From Petunia secreta (taxonomy: Eukaryota > Streptophyta > Magnoliopsida > Solanales > Solanaceae): a DNA stretch of 64,000 nucleotides. Below, piece by piece: positions 11,901 to 21,740 of the stretch; position 1 is the stretch's first letter, and each line of letters starts with the position of its first letter. The notes beneath the pieces were generated by a model. The model saw only the letters and a program-made list of their open reading frames with translations. It was not told where the DNA came from and ran no database searches. The position numbers were made by a program, and so were the translations under genes. The DNA lies in assembly GCA_029990175.1 (NCBI GenBank), contig JARKIP010000005.1, positions 52,627,001 to 52,691,000 on the forward strand, written 5' to 3'.

Positions 11901-14900
11901 AGTGAATTTTCTCATTTGTCAGAAAACTAGACAAACATATATTAGATGTCCATCTTGTAGAGATAGATAACTGCATATGTGTTAGCTTAGCATCCAATGT
12001 GAACTCACATTGTCGGTACCAAACCCATATAAAGGTGAGTTGTGCTAAGTTGAGAACCAAATAGAACTAGTCAGTTTATGATGAATATTTATAAAACTAA
12101 TGTGTTGGGACGTGCTTTCCTTGGCACGCATTACATTGGCACCTAAGTGATGAAAAATTGAATATGTCTTCCATCACACGGCCGCCAAGATGTGATGAAG
12201 TATAAGCAAATGTTCTCATATCATGAACAAGTATAAGAAGTTAGTCCAACCACATCATCACGAGGATGTGTTGTCAAATAATAAAAATTTAATGGAATTA
12301 GTGGAACATATTTGCAAGACAACCTAAGATGATTTAGCCATGTCCATAGGATTCCAGATGCACTTGTCAGTCCGTGTTAACTATGATTTCAGGAAGTGTT
12401 AAAGGGGGATGCGATAGACCTACATTCACCCTAAACTAATCAGTATTGAAATGAACCGGGTTCAAATGGAGCTAAATTACCGTTGAGGATTTACATAGTC
12501 GATTTCAACTTGCTTACAATCAAGGGGTAGTTGTTGTAGTTATTGTCTTGTAGAGGTAGATATTACTTGTGAATAGAGAATAAGAATAATTTCACAATCT
12601 TTCACAAGCCTATGAAAATACTGACATATCTATGGAGTTCTTTGTTTCCCATCAGTAGAAGGTTGACTCAGCATTTTCAATTCTTAGTTCAAGGGATTAA
12701 GAACATTAATGAACAAAGGATGCTGCATACAAATAAAAATTACTGGAAAGTACTTTAAGGAAAAAGCAAAGTAGCCAGAATTATTCCTGAAAGCAAACAG
12801 ATTTCCTTCACTGCTCCAAATATTAAGCTGGCACTATCTTGAATAAAGAGAGTGTTGCCCACAGCATAAATGACTATAGATGCCAAATATGCTTAATTTG
12901 ATAATGTCAACATTTAATGGTAGACAGGGAAGTAACAGACTCTATTTAAATATTTGTAATATAGAACATTAGGATAGAAATAGGTAAATAGAATTTCTTA
13001 GAAATTAGCAAATGAGACAACCCCAAAGCCTAGCATAAACAATAAAGGAGCTCTACTTGGACTCCTCGCACATTCATTAAAAGATGTAATATACTGATGT
13101 TGAGAAAAATCATGCAAAAGAAACCTGACAAGTGTAAGACATGTAGTACCTTTATACCAGGAACATGGCAGAAGAAAGATTCAGGCGATTGAGAGTGGTA
13201 ATGTCCACCATGACCAACAGCTCCATAAGGTGCTCTTATAGTTAAGCCTGGAAACCATGAGGCAGCTTAGCACCTCAAAATGTAAGAGAAATGAGAACTG
13301 CAATAAAGTCACTAGTTTTGTTCCAATTACCTCCACAGTTGAATTGATTACCACTTCGATATCTGAATTTTGCAGCTTCATTGACGATCTAGCAGCAGAA
13401 ATTTGACAGCCAATTGAATGTGATGCCGAAAGTGTTAGTAAATGACGTAGCAAAGATGCATACCTGATCAAAAGCAGGAAAAATATAATCTGCAAATTGA
13501 ATTTCTGCTATAGCTCGATTGTCCTGAAATTAAGGAAGCAAAAAAATAACAATATCAGTGAATAGTTAACTACTACTCCTAAGCTTTCAAAATTTAGAGC
13601 TTAGAAGCTGACCATTGCAGCTAGTCCAATCGCAAATCCAACTATGCCCTGCACATCAAAAATCATTAATGGATACACTTAGTCACACAAGATTTTTTTT
13701 TTTTTTGGAGGGGTAGGGGGTGGGGTGGACTAAATGGTTAGGCTGTTATGTACCACACATTGTACCAGTCCTTGTTATGCTGAATTACTTATGATACAAA
13801 CAAACAAATTAGCTAGCATTGTCGATTTATTGCTCAAATCTTTCACCCAGTAAAGACTAGAGTGAATTGCAATATGGTAGATAAGCTACAGGTATACCTG
13901 CTCACATAAAGGAGTGTTGAAAACTCTCTGTTTTCCAAAACGGTCAGCTAATCCAGTAGTGCAACGAAAAACGCCACCAAAACCAACATCTTCTCCAAAT
14001 ACATAAGAACTGAACACAATTTTTATCATTCATCAAACCGAGAAGCAAATCAACCATCAACAAGTAAATACAATTCCAAGTAAATAGAGAACAGGTGGGC
14101 GAAGCCGTAATCTATTATTCAGCAAAAGCGATTTAGTTAAAATGGTCAGGGTTACTTGAAGTCGCTTGGATGTTCTTTAGCTGCAACCTAAAGAAGGATA
14201 CTAGGATGTGTATATCCGCATCGACCAATTTCTAAAAGGTTAAGTTGGAAGCGACCATTAACTGATTAAAAAATGTCAGCCCGGTGCACAAAGCATCATG
14301 TGTTTACGCAGGGTCCGAGGCCGCAGCCCAATGGGTGTGATGTACGCAGCCTATCTTGATGTTGGCTGTTTCCTTGGACCATTAAAAGATTACATTAAGG
14401 AAAATGATAAAAGCAGAAGATTCATGATTTCATCCTTATATTTCTGAGGAAACTTAACATCAATAGAGTGTTCCATCCATTACTTGTAAATACTGTTTTG
14501 GAAATAATACCGGCATTCATGCGACAACTATTTCGATTTAGGGTATAGAAATGTAGCAAGAAATGTTACAGTTTTTTCTATTCAATCATGTGTTAGTGCT
14601 TAAACTTAAATATATAAGATATGTATGAACCTTAAAATTGTTATTGATAGGTTATATAAAGAAGAATCAGTCCACTTTCAGGAACAAAAGATTCTTCTTG
14701 GCTTTCTACTTTTAGATAACAGTATCTTTGTTGAAAATTCAACTTTTACATCACTCTTATTCTACTTAAATGATTGTACCTTTATCCCTTTCTCTATTTA
14801 TTTATTTTACTTTTCTTTATCCACATAGTAAAAAGTACAAATCTTTTTGGTTATCTACTATCAACAACAACATACCCAGTGTGATCCCACAAGTGGGGTT

Positions 14901-15586
14901 TGGGAAAGACGAGGTGTACGCACACCTTACCCCTATCTTGAGTGAGGTAGAGAGGCTGTTTCCAATACACTCTTGACTCAAATACTACAAATTCTAGTAC
15001 AAATATCTAAACTTTACAACACCTTTTTAGTTACCTTATTTTTTAAGAAGGGAACTGAAAAAATTGAAAGAAAAAACAAATACATCACTCTTATTCTACT
15101 TAAAAGATGGTAATTCTCTATTTCTTTATTTTTTATTTTTTTGCTTTTCTATATCTACATAGTAAAAAGTACCAATCTTTATGGGTATCAACAATCAACA
15201 ATCAACAACACAGCAACAACATACTGATCCCACAAGTCGAGTCGGGTGAGATGTATGCAGACCTTACCTTTACCTTTACCTCTACCTGGAGTGAGGTAGA
15301 TAGACTGTTTTTGATAGACCATCGGCTCAAATACTACCAGAAATTCTACTACAAATACTAACTTTAAATTTCTAAGAAGACAATTGGAAAAATTCAAAGA
15401 AGAATACCGAGGATCAGAGTCTAAGGCAATGTGAAGAGCTTGATTAATAGCAGTGAAAAGGTTAATAGATTTGCTGGGACTGAGTTTATCATTTTCTTCA
15501 ACTGTTGATGAAAATCCCCTACACCTTTGATTCTTGGAACAAACTGAAGCCAACCTTCCAATTCTTCTCAAATTGGCAGAGGCCAT
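8957..15586 (-). CDS. BCKDHB: Branched-chain 2-oxoacid dehydrogenase E1 beta subunit, mitochondrial (13 exons)
   Basis: This subunit, with E1 alpha, performs the thiamine-diphosphate-dependent decarboxylation of 2-oxoacids from Leu, Ile and Val in mitochondria. Exons, in order: 15586-15408, 14009-13898, 13648-13613, 13523-13464, 13388-13331, 13247-13150, 11546-11457, 11368-11300, 11234-11148, 10870-10775, 10689-10612, 9161-9075, 8992-8957. All introns are GT-AG and the joined frame (1,086 bp) gives 361 residues, close to the plant family length of about 358. The first ~30 residues are Arg/Ser-rich, as in a mitochondrial transit peptide. Landmarks are the NQALHIAL start of the fold, [42 protein letters not shown] in the start of the C-terminal domain, and [12 protein letters not shown]. 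The ending [11 protein letters not shown] matches the plant family. I see no stop or frameshift, so it looks functional. The Arabidopsis relatives include DIN4. Confidence 0.95.
14275..14380 (-). mobile_element. Truncated tRNA-derived SINE fragment in intron 1
   Basis: On the plus strand the stretch GCCCGGTGCACAAAGCATC, then ACGCAGGGTCCGAGG, then GGGTGTGATGTACGCAGCC is the typical body of a common plant SINE read in reverse. The part that would hold the A and B boxes is missing or decayed beyond about 14,380. It lies in the host gene's first intron. Confidence 0.55.
14862..14980 (-). mobile_element. Au-like SINE, copy 1, in intron 1
   Basis: The plus strand begins CAACAACAACATACCCAGTG, continues with ATCCCACAAGTGGGGT, a GTACGCACACCTTACCCCTA block and AGGTAGAGAGGCTGTTTCC. 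Reversed, this is the pattern of an Au-type SINE with a TTG-repeat tail. It is inserted in intron 1 of the E1 beta gene, in the same orientation as that gene. Confidence 0.7.
15189..15330 (-). mobile_element. Au-like SINE, copy 2, in intron 1
   Basis: A second, more diverged copy of the same SINE: CAACA-rich start, ATCCCACAAGTCGAGTCGGG, an expanded TTACCTTTACCTTTACC stretch and AGGTAGATAGACTGTTTTTG. It shares its flanks with copy 1, so it arose by segmental duplication rather than by a second insertion. Confidence 0.65.
15409..15583 (-). other. Probable mitochondrial targeting region of the E1 beta gene
   Basis: Exon 1 encodes about 60 residues. The first ~28 contain several Arg/Lys and no acidic residue ([20 protein letters not shown] at the start), followed by FSSTVEEN and then the conserved [14 protein letters not shown]. 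This fits a cleavable mitochondrial presequence. The cleavage site cannot be fixed by eye. Confidence 0.7.
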
Positions 15587-15589
15587 TAA

Positions 15590-16010
15590 TTATGTAATTT
15601 TTGTTTAACAACCACTGAATTGTTTGTTTGTAACTGGAGAATTTGTGGGAATAATATGCAGTAAGATTGATGAGTTAAAATAAGGACTTGTTGAAGTCAA
15701 AGCTTTATTGTGGAGTATGACAAAATTTATTGCAACTGATAAAAGTTTGGTAAAAGAAGTAAATCTAAGTGTGGTCCACGTTATTAAAGATTATCCTACA
15801 CAGTCACTATTGACGTGCCATGATACAAATTTTGTTGTTTCTTATATTACTATTTTATTCCGGTGAGTACTTCTTTAGAACATGTGTGTTATTCAATTAT
15901 TGAATAATCAAGTTTTTGCTATTACTCGTATTTGGTTATTATAGAAAGTCGAAAATGATGAATTAGTAGCGCTTTGATGTAATTAGTTAGTTAGTTAAGA
16001 TAAGATGCAA
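15590..16010. other. Upstream region of the E1 beta gene
   Basis: No ORF of note. This AT-rich stretch should hold the 5' UTR and promoter of the minus-strand E1 beta gene. I did not find a convincing TATA box at the expected distance, so no core promoter is claimed. Confidence 0.4.
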
Positions 16011-16019
16011 AGAATAGTA

Positions 16020-16292
16020 CTCCCTCCGTTCCAGAATGAGTGTCTGCGTTTGACTAGGCATAGAGTTTAAGAAAATAAGTAAGACTTTTAAATCATGTGG
16101 TTTAAAATGAAAGATGTGTGTAATGTGGGCCAGTGTCTTTAAATCCAGTGGTCCAAAACAAATCTTAAATTTACAGAGTTGCTATAAAAGGAAAGAGACA
16201 CTCATTTTAGGACAAACAAAAAAGGGAAAGAGACACTCATTTTAGGACAAACAAAAAAGAAAAGATAGACACTCATTTTGGGACGGAGGGAG
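16020..16292. mobile_element. Stowaway-like MITE (Tc1/mariner type)
   Basis: The element starts CTCCCTCCGTTCCAGAATGA and ends in the inverted form TTTTGGGACGGAGGGAG. It is flanked by TA on both sides (16,018-16,019 and 16,293-16,294), as expected for Stowaway MITEs. Near its right end a block of about 33 bp (GACACTCATTTTAGGACAAA) is tandemly repeated. It has no coding capacity. Confidence 0.9.
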
Positions 16293-16975
16293 TATTTTTT
16301 ATTGATAAGATGCAAAGAATAGTTAACATCTTCAGTACTGGTTGCGTTCTCGTTTTTTCTTGTGGTATTTATTTTAGTCAAAATTATTGCATGGAAAAAG
16401 AAAAACCAATGAAACGATTTATTTTGTTTCAAAAAATATATATAATTTTAAATTTGAAAAAATTAATTTCAAACTTATTACTTGTCCTTATTGAGATATT
16501 TTATAGCCACTCATTATTTATAATTTATTTTATATAAAAAAATTTAAAAATATTTCAATCCAAATCAAACTATGTCATTTTTTAAGAGCAGGGAAGTATG
16601 CAAGTAAAAAAGAAGCAGCAAATCTACATAACATGATATGGGTGCTTTTAGCTTAGTTCAAATTTATTAATTCAATGAGCAAATTGGGCATAAGTATGTT
16701 TGAGCTACCAATACCTCCCATCATCTTATTGACATTAATTAGCTGCTTACCACTGCCAAACCTAGAATCTGGTTTGCGGGCTAGACTTTGTGTTACGTCC
16801 AGCTCAATTCCATTCCATAGAAAAAGGAAGACGACTAGTATAAAATTAAAAAAAAAAAAAAAATAGAACTCGTTTGGTATAAAGTATTAGGTAAGATTAT
16901 CATGGAGTATAAGTTTTGGTATTGCTTTATCTATTATTTGGTTGTATTTTTGAATCATAAATAGCTAATCCTCGT
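16293..16975. other. AT-rich spacer without a recognisable gene
   Basis: Short ORFs here are AT-driven and have no domain. An A-run lies near 16,848-16,863. TCGTTTGGT (16,870-16,878) and ACCAAACGA (16,991-16,999) form a possible short inverted repeat, which may mark another decayed MITE. Confidence 0.3.
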
Positions 16976-17164
16976 GTAAAAATCGAGCACACCAAACGAA
17001 AATCGAACACACACCACAAAAAAATTGGACAAGCTTTAGGTGAAAAACTCTTGTCTTTCATTGATGAAGGGCGTCCTATATTTATACAATAGAAAACCTA
17101 GAAACCTAACTTAGGGACCAAGTAAAACTTAATGGGCTTGGCCCAATATATAATTTATAGGCTG
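16976..17164 (-). repeat. Copia-type LTR remnant (left part)
   Basis: Minus strand reading shows a TATAAATATAGGACGCCC block (near 17,085) and a CATCAATGAAAGACAAGAG block, as in the LTRs of small plant copia elements. I infer that this is the continuation of the 3' LTR of the copia fragment at 22.2-23.1 kb, cut by the Mutator-like insertion between them. The outer end, TGTAAAAATC at 16,976, is tentative. Confidence 0.5.
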
Positions 17165-17175
17165 AATTGCAAAAA

Positions 17176-18588
17176 GGGTTTTTTACACAAATATACAAAT
17201 TTATACTCCTAATTACAAAAAAATAACAACATTACACAAATTACAAAATATAACAATATTTTTCCTAACACATTTCACAAAAATCAAAGACAAAGTGGAC
17301 AATCACAAAAATATGTATCTACTAACTGAAATCCATCCACCCCCAATTTCTGAAATCTCCTCCACCACTCCCACCCTTCCCGTCATCTGCACCTTATCGG
17401 ATAGTCAAAAGGAACTGCTTCGATTTCTCGTAACGTGTAGAGGTAATCGTGGATTTCTTTGAGTTCTACGGTGACGGAATCAGATCTCCGGCGAGTTTTG
17501 TAGACACCAGAATATGCTCATGACCCGATTTGGTTGAAGATTTCGTATTTTGTTGTGAGATTTGTTGATGCCAATGATAAACGAAATTTAGAGTTTGAAG
17601 AATGACATCATAAAGTGTCATTCTTAAGTGAATGTTGAATTAACAGAATATTGGGTTCATGTTCCTCATATTCCATAGGCAGAAGAAGTGGCAAGGATAA
17701 TGGGAACCAGAAAGTTTGATCAACTGGAAGTGCAAAATCAGTAAGGAAACAGAGAGTAGTATTGTTGTTGATGATGAAGTGTTGAATGTTGACGAAATGA
17801 AAATGCAGAGATTCGAGAAGCTTCGGAATGTGAAATTATTGTTGCTAATGAAATTCTCTTTTCTTATTTCTTTATTTAACTCTTTAATTAATTCAAAGTT
17901 AGAAACAGTGCAAAAAACAATCCAAAAACAGTTAGATACGGTGCTGCAGAAACAGTTGAAACGGTGCAGAAACGGTTGAGATACGGTGCTGCAGAAACAG
18001 TTGAAACGGTGCAGAAACAGTTGAGATACGGTGCTGCAGAAACAGTTGAAACAGTGCAGAAACAGTTGAGATACGGTGCTGCAGAAACAGTTGAAAAGGT
18101 GCAGAAACAGTTGAGATACGGTGCTGCAGAAACAGTTGAAACGGTGCAGAAACAGTTGAGATACGGTGCTGCAGAAATGGTTGAAACGGTGCAGAAACAG
18201 TTGAGATACGGTGCTGCAGAAACGGTTGAAATGGTGCAGAAACAGTTGAGATACGGTGCAGAAACAGTTGAGATACAACGAGATACAACGAGATACATCG
18301 AGGATAGGATAAGGAAAAGTGAAATTAGGGGAAATGATAGGAATAAAAGTGAAATTGGGGGAAATAATGGGAGAAAAAGTGAAATAGGGAGAAATGGGAG
18401 AAGCAAAAGTGATATAGGGGGAAATAGGAGGAAGAATCTAAGGGTTTGGTATGTTATGGGAAAATATTGCTATGTTTTTGCTATATTAGTAATTAACTTG
18501 TGTTTTCCTCTATATAGGGTAATTTTACTAAAATGTTGCTATGTTTGGTAATTAAGTTCTAAAACTTGTACTTTTATGTAAAAAATCC
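17176..18588. mobile_element. Non-autonomous Mutator-like element with 9-bp target duplication
   Basis: The left end GGGTTTTTTACACAAATATA matches the right end read on the minus strand, GGATTTTTTACATAAAAGTA. The two continue to match through ACAAGTTTTA/ATTTATACT, AATTAC and AACAACAT/AGCAACAT words and, after a gap, CAATATTTT. The direct repeat TTGCAAAAA lies immediately outside both ends (17,167-17,175 and 18,589-18,597). A 9-bp duplication and long inverted ends are hallmarks of Mutator-like elements. The interior holds a GC-richer stretch (17,330-17,560) that might be captured host DNA, and a 45-bp minisatellite. No transposase is visible. Confidence 0.9.
17935..18275. repeat. 45-bp minisatellite, about seven units
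   Basis: The unit is two related halves of about 22-23 bp, GCAGAAACAGTTGAGATACG and GCAGAAACAGTTGAAACGG, alternating through the array. Because the period is divisible by three, ORFs run through it on both strands (for example 17,964-18,551 plus and 17,888-18,406 minus), with a 15-residue repeat. These ORFs are by-products of the repeat and are not called as genes. A looser repeat with GTGAAAT(A/T)GGGGGAAAT-like units follows at 18,310-18,430. Confidence 0.9.
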
Positions 18589-19094
18589 TTGCAAAAATAT
18601 GCTACGGGAAGCCATGGTTTGCCAAATTGCCCTCAGTAACAGATGTTTAGCAAAAATGTCCTCATTAGTTTAATGAAACATTTTTCGGACTAAAATACCC
18701 CTACAAACCAATAAAAAGACGCTCACAGTCCATTCCCTTCCTTTTCAGTATTTACGCAATCACAGCAACCCTAAAGCCCTATTCCTTTCAGAGATTGCTC
18801 CGTTCAAGCAAAGGTTCACTGTAAGATTTCTTCAAATTGCTATTAAATTTTACTAACAGTTATAATTTCATTTATATTATGCTTAACTTTGGTTAAAATT
18901 CTATATAAACCAAACGAGATATGATTTTTATTTATAATAATCACAAAACACATGACATTAGTTAGATTGATTACAATAATTGTGATATGCACTTTCATAA
19001 AAAAAAAATCTATCAATTGTGGAAAGTCTTTGCTTATTGATAATAGTTTAAGCTCTGGTGCAATGGGAGGCTTGTACAAAGTTATTGTCTATTG

Positions 19095-19640
19095 CCTATT
19101 GCCAAGACTTTCAACCCTATTGCAACGAGGGGCTATAGCCAAGACTTGCAGCTCTGATGCAATGGGGTCCTTGTAGACACTTCTTCCCTATTGCCAAGAC
19201 TTACAGACCTGTTGCAATGGGGGTACTTGTGGACAAATTCTCTGCATAGCCAAGACTTGTAGCTCTGGTGCAATAAGCACAAAACAGAGACTTCTTGGCT
19301 ATTGCCAAGATTTTCAGACCTGTTGTTATCGGGGACTTGCAGACAAAGTCTCTGCAAGTCTTGGCTATTGCCAAGAGTTGAAACTCTGGTGGAATAAGCA
19401 CCTAGGAGAAACTTCTTGGCTATTGCCAAGACTTTCAGACTGTTGCTATGAGGGGCATGCACACAAAATCTCTGCAACTCTTGGCAGCCAAGAGTTGCAG
19501 CTCTGGTGCAATAGGCACCTAGGAGAGACTTCTTGCCTATTGCCAACACTTAAAAACTGTTACTATGGGGGGGGGGGGGGGGTTTGTAGACAAAGTCTCT
19601 CCAAGTCTTGGCTATTGCCAAGAGTTGCAGCTCTGGTGCA
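19095..19640. repeat. Left array of CTTGGC-N4-GCCAAG dyad repeats
   Basis: About ten copies of a dyad of the form CTTGGCTATTGCCAAG, several imperfect, occur every 50-70 bp. The spacers carry CTCTGGTGCAAT(A/G)GG and GACAAAGTCTCTGCAA words. A run of about 18 G lies at 19,565-19,582. Minus-strand ORFs across it (LAIAKK-type repeats) come from the repeat itself. The array lies inside the left arm of the outer Mutator-like element. Confidence 0.8.
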
Positions 19641-19762
19641 ATAGGTACCTAAGAGAGACTTCTTTACAAGACCTTAAGCCCAGAAAAGGGCAACATTTTT
19701 ACCCATGATCCTGCTTCTATTAAAGCATATTATTTGTCTTGATTATGTGCAGGATTACCACT

Positions 19763-20105
19763 ATGGCGACTCGCTGCATTTATATAGCTTATAATGGGAA
19801 TTGGGATGCAAACAGCAAATACGTCAACCATGATATAAAGTTGATACTTGTCGAAGACGGTATAAGCTACCACATATTTAGAAAAGAAGTTTGTAATGCT
19901 CTAACCATCAACACTGCTGAAACTGAAGGAAAGATAAGGTTTGACACAAATCTCGAAAGGTGCAGAGGAATGATGGTAACAAATGATCAAGAACATACGA
20001 CTTGCATTTTCTGCTGAAAAATGATGAGAATTTCAGAAAATCCTGCTTCATAGTAGAAGTTATTAAAAGGACTGACATGTCAGAAAATCTCGCTTCTTTG
20101 TGAAT
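19763..20105 (+). pseudogene. N-terminal remnant of a Mutator-like (MuDR-type) transposase
   Basis: An ATG at 19,763 opens MATRCIYIAYNGNWDANSKY and continues with LILVEDGISYHIFRKEV and KIRFDTN to a stop at 20,017. Past a frameshift, HFLLKNDENFRK and SCFIVEVIKRTDMSENLASL follow. This resembles the N-terminal region of plant MuDR-family transposases (short beta-rich domain, then a VxFFLxLxxxxxxF-like segment). The DDE core, zinc finger and SWIM regions are absent. A splice-acceptor-like TTGATTATGTGCAG lies just upstream. The family call is from memory of such proteins. Confidence 0.55.
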
Positions 20106-20109
20106 GAAG

Positions 20110-21300
20110 CTGACCATAGCATGGTGTTGCATCAAAAGGGATGACACTTATTGATTATAAATATTTTTAAAAATCAAATGTGATTGGAAAGTTAATATTA
20201 TCAATAAACTAAACTATTGGCAATAGCCAAGACTTTACACTCATAGAGATAACCAATTAATTTTAACTTGACGTAAAGTCTTGGCAAAGGGTAAGATGTT
20301 TCCTACCAAAACTTATTTATCGACTTTAATATAAGAAATAGTTAACTTGCCTTGATGTCTTGTCATAGGCAATAATATTGACAACTAAATTGGCACAAAG
20401 TCTTGGCAACAGATTACCAGCACAACCCTCCATGAATTATTTATCAATTTTAAATTAATTATATAATATTAGAGTTGGAATTAATTAACTAGAATTCAAG
20501 TCTTGCCTTTTCCATCTAAATGTGTTCACCCCACAGCAACTAAAATGCCTTGAAGTCCTGCAATCGCCAATACTTCCAGTTCATCAGATTCAAAGCAACT
20601 TCAGTCTTTAAATTAACAAAAATATCAAACATCCAAGTGTACTTGTTTACATAAATACAAAAAACACGGTAAATACGAAATACATGTAATTAGAAACTAC
20701 TCAACAACTTTCTCTAGCTCTTTTGTAGTACTAATAGTCTCATTTGGACTACTACACATATCATCTTGCGAAGGAGATAACAAACAAAAATTTGGAAATT
20801 CATCGCCCACATCACATTTTTGCCTTGGAATTCATCAGAAGATCTTGGCTGACATATAAAATCATCAACCACATCAAAATGTGCATGATCAGGATCAGGA
20901 GATTGAAGATTCAATATCCATTACCTGCAAAATTTTAAAAAACAACAATGACAACACATAATAACAAAACAATGAAATAATAATGAAAAGACCATATACT
21001 TCACATCACCACCCCAAGAACCTTTGGAATCAAACCAGTGCTCAAACTTAAAATTTTGATCTCCTTCCTACAGGAACAAAAGATAAAATATGCATATTCA
21101 ACAAATAAAATTACAAAAATAGTATGATAACAAAACAAGAAGTAAAGATAAGGAAACATACATCACGAAGTGCCATCATGAACTCATGATTAATATGCAG
21201 AAAAATTCCTATGTCATTACCATAATTCAAAGTCAACAGGCCAAAAGCAAAGACAACTGAAAAACACAGCAACAACTACAGAATGCATGACTGATGAAAA
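20110..21300. other. AT-rich core of the outer Mutator-like element, no intact gene
   Basis: One isolated dyad (TTGGCAATAGCCAAG) lies near 20,217. The minus-strand reading at 20,700-20,930 shows an acidic, Ser-rich segment (FPNFCLLSPSQDDMCSSPNE, with stops upstream) preceded by a TTTGCAG acceptor-like site. It could be another piece of transposon protein, but I do not recognise it. Confidence 0.35.
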
Positions 21301-21324
21301 AGCAAACTACAGAAAAAAGTCTCT

Positions 21325-21740
21325 ACAACTATTGACAATAGCCAACACTTTAAACTTTAGTGGGAGGGGCAACTTGTAGAACTAGTCTCTACAATTATTG
21401 GCAATTGCCAACACTTTTATCTATACTCCAGTGACAAACTTGCAGAAATTCTTGGCAATAGCCAAGATTTTAAGTTCTGGTGCAAGGGGGACCTTACACT
21501 GAAAATCTCTAAAAGTATTGGCAATTGCCAAGACTTTTACCTCTACTGCAGTGAACAACTTGCAGTCAAAGTCTTTGCAACTCTTGGCAATAGCCAAGAC
21601 TCTAAGTGCTGCTGGAAGCGACAACTTACACGGAACATCTCTGGAAATATTGGCAATAGCCAAGACTTTAAAAGTTAATGCAATAACCAACTTGAAGAAA
21701 AATTCTATACAACTCTTGGCCATGGCCAAGACTTTAAGCT
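21325..21740. repeat. Right array of TTGGCAAT(A/T)GCCAAG dyad repeats
   Basis: Seven copies of the same dyad seen in the left array occur at about 66-bp spacing, for example CTTGGCAATAGCCAAG at 21,451 and 21,584 and CTTGGCCATGGCCAAG at 21,716. Spacers again hold CTGGTGCAAGGGGGA-like and AAGTCTTTGCAA words, in the same direct orientation as the left array. ORFs on both strands show about 22-residue LAIAK repeats and are by-products. Confidence 0.85.

Larger units (their letters stand above)
14748..15365. repeat. Tandem duplication of about 330 bp in intron 1
   Basis: ACATCACTCTTATTCTACTT starts at 14,748 and again at 15,082, an offset of 334 bp. The shared sequence runs on through a T-rich stretch, the words CACATAGTAAAAAGTAC and CTACATAGTAAAAAGTAC, the SINE and the CAAATACTAC tail. 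The second unit ends only about 45 bp from the exon 1 donor site at 15,407. Confidence 0.8.

Noticed and set aside
15188..15586. Reading the 132-codon ORF as a complete small protein
   Set aside because: Only the first 60 residues are exon 1 of the E1 beta gene. The rest is translation past the GT donor at 15,407 into the intron.
16870..16999. A further MITE bounded by TCGTTTGGT and ACCAAACGA
   Set aside because: The inverted ends are only 9 bp and the right one appears to lie inside the copia LTR remnant. The possible 9-bp flank repeat (AAATAGAAC/AAATCGAAC) has a mismatch, so the case is too weak.
17640..18551. Long ORFs of 118-212 codons on both strands
   Set aside because: They run through a 45-bp minisatellite whose period is a multiple of three. 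The open frames on both strands and in several frames are a by-product of the repeat.
19095..21740. A CRISPR-like array
   Set aside because: Regular dyad repeats with spacers recall a CRISPR array, but spacers are similar to one another, the spacing varies and the DNA is plant nuclear DNA without cas genes.
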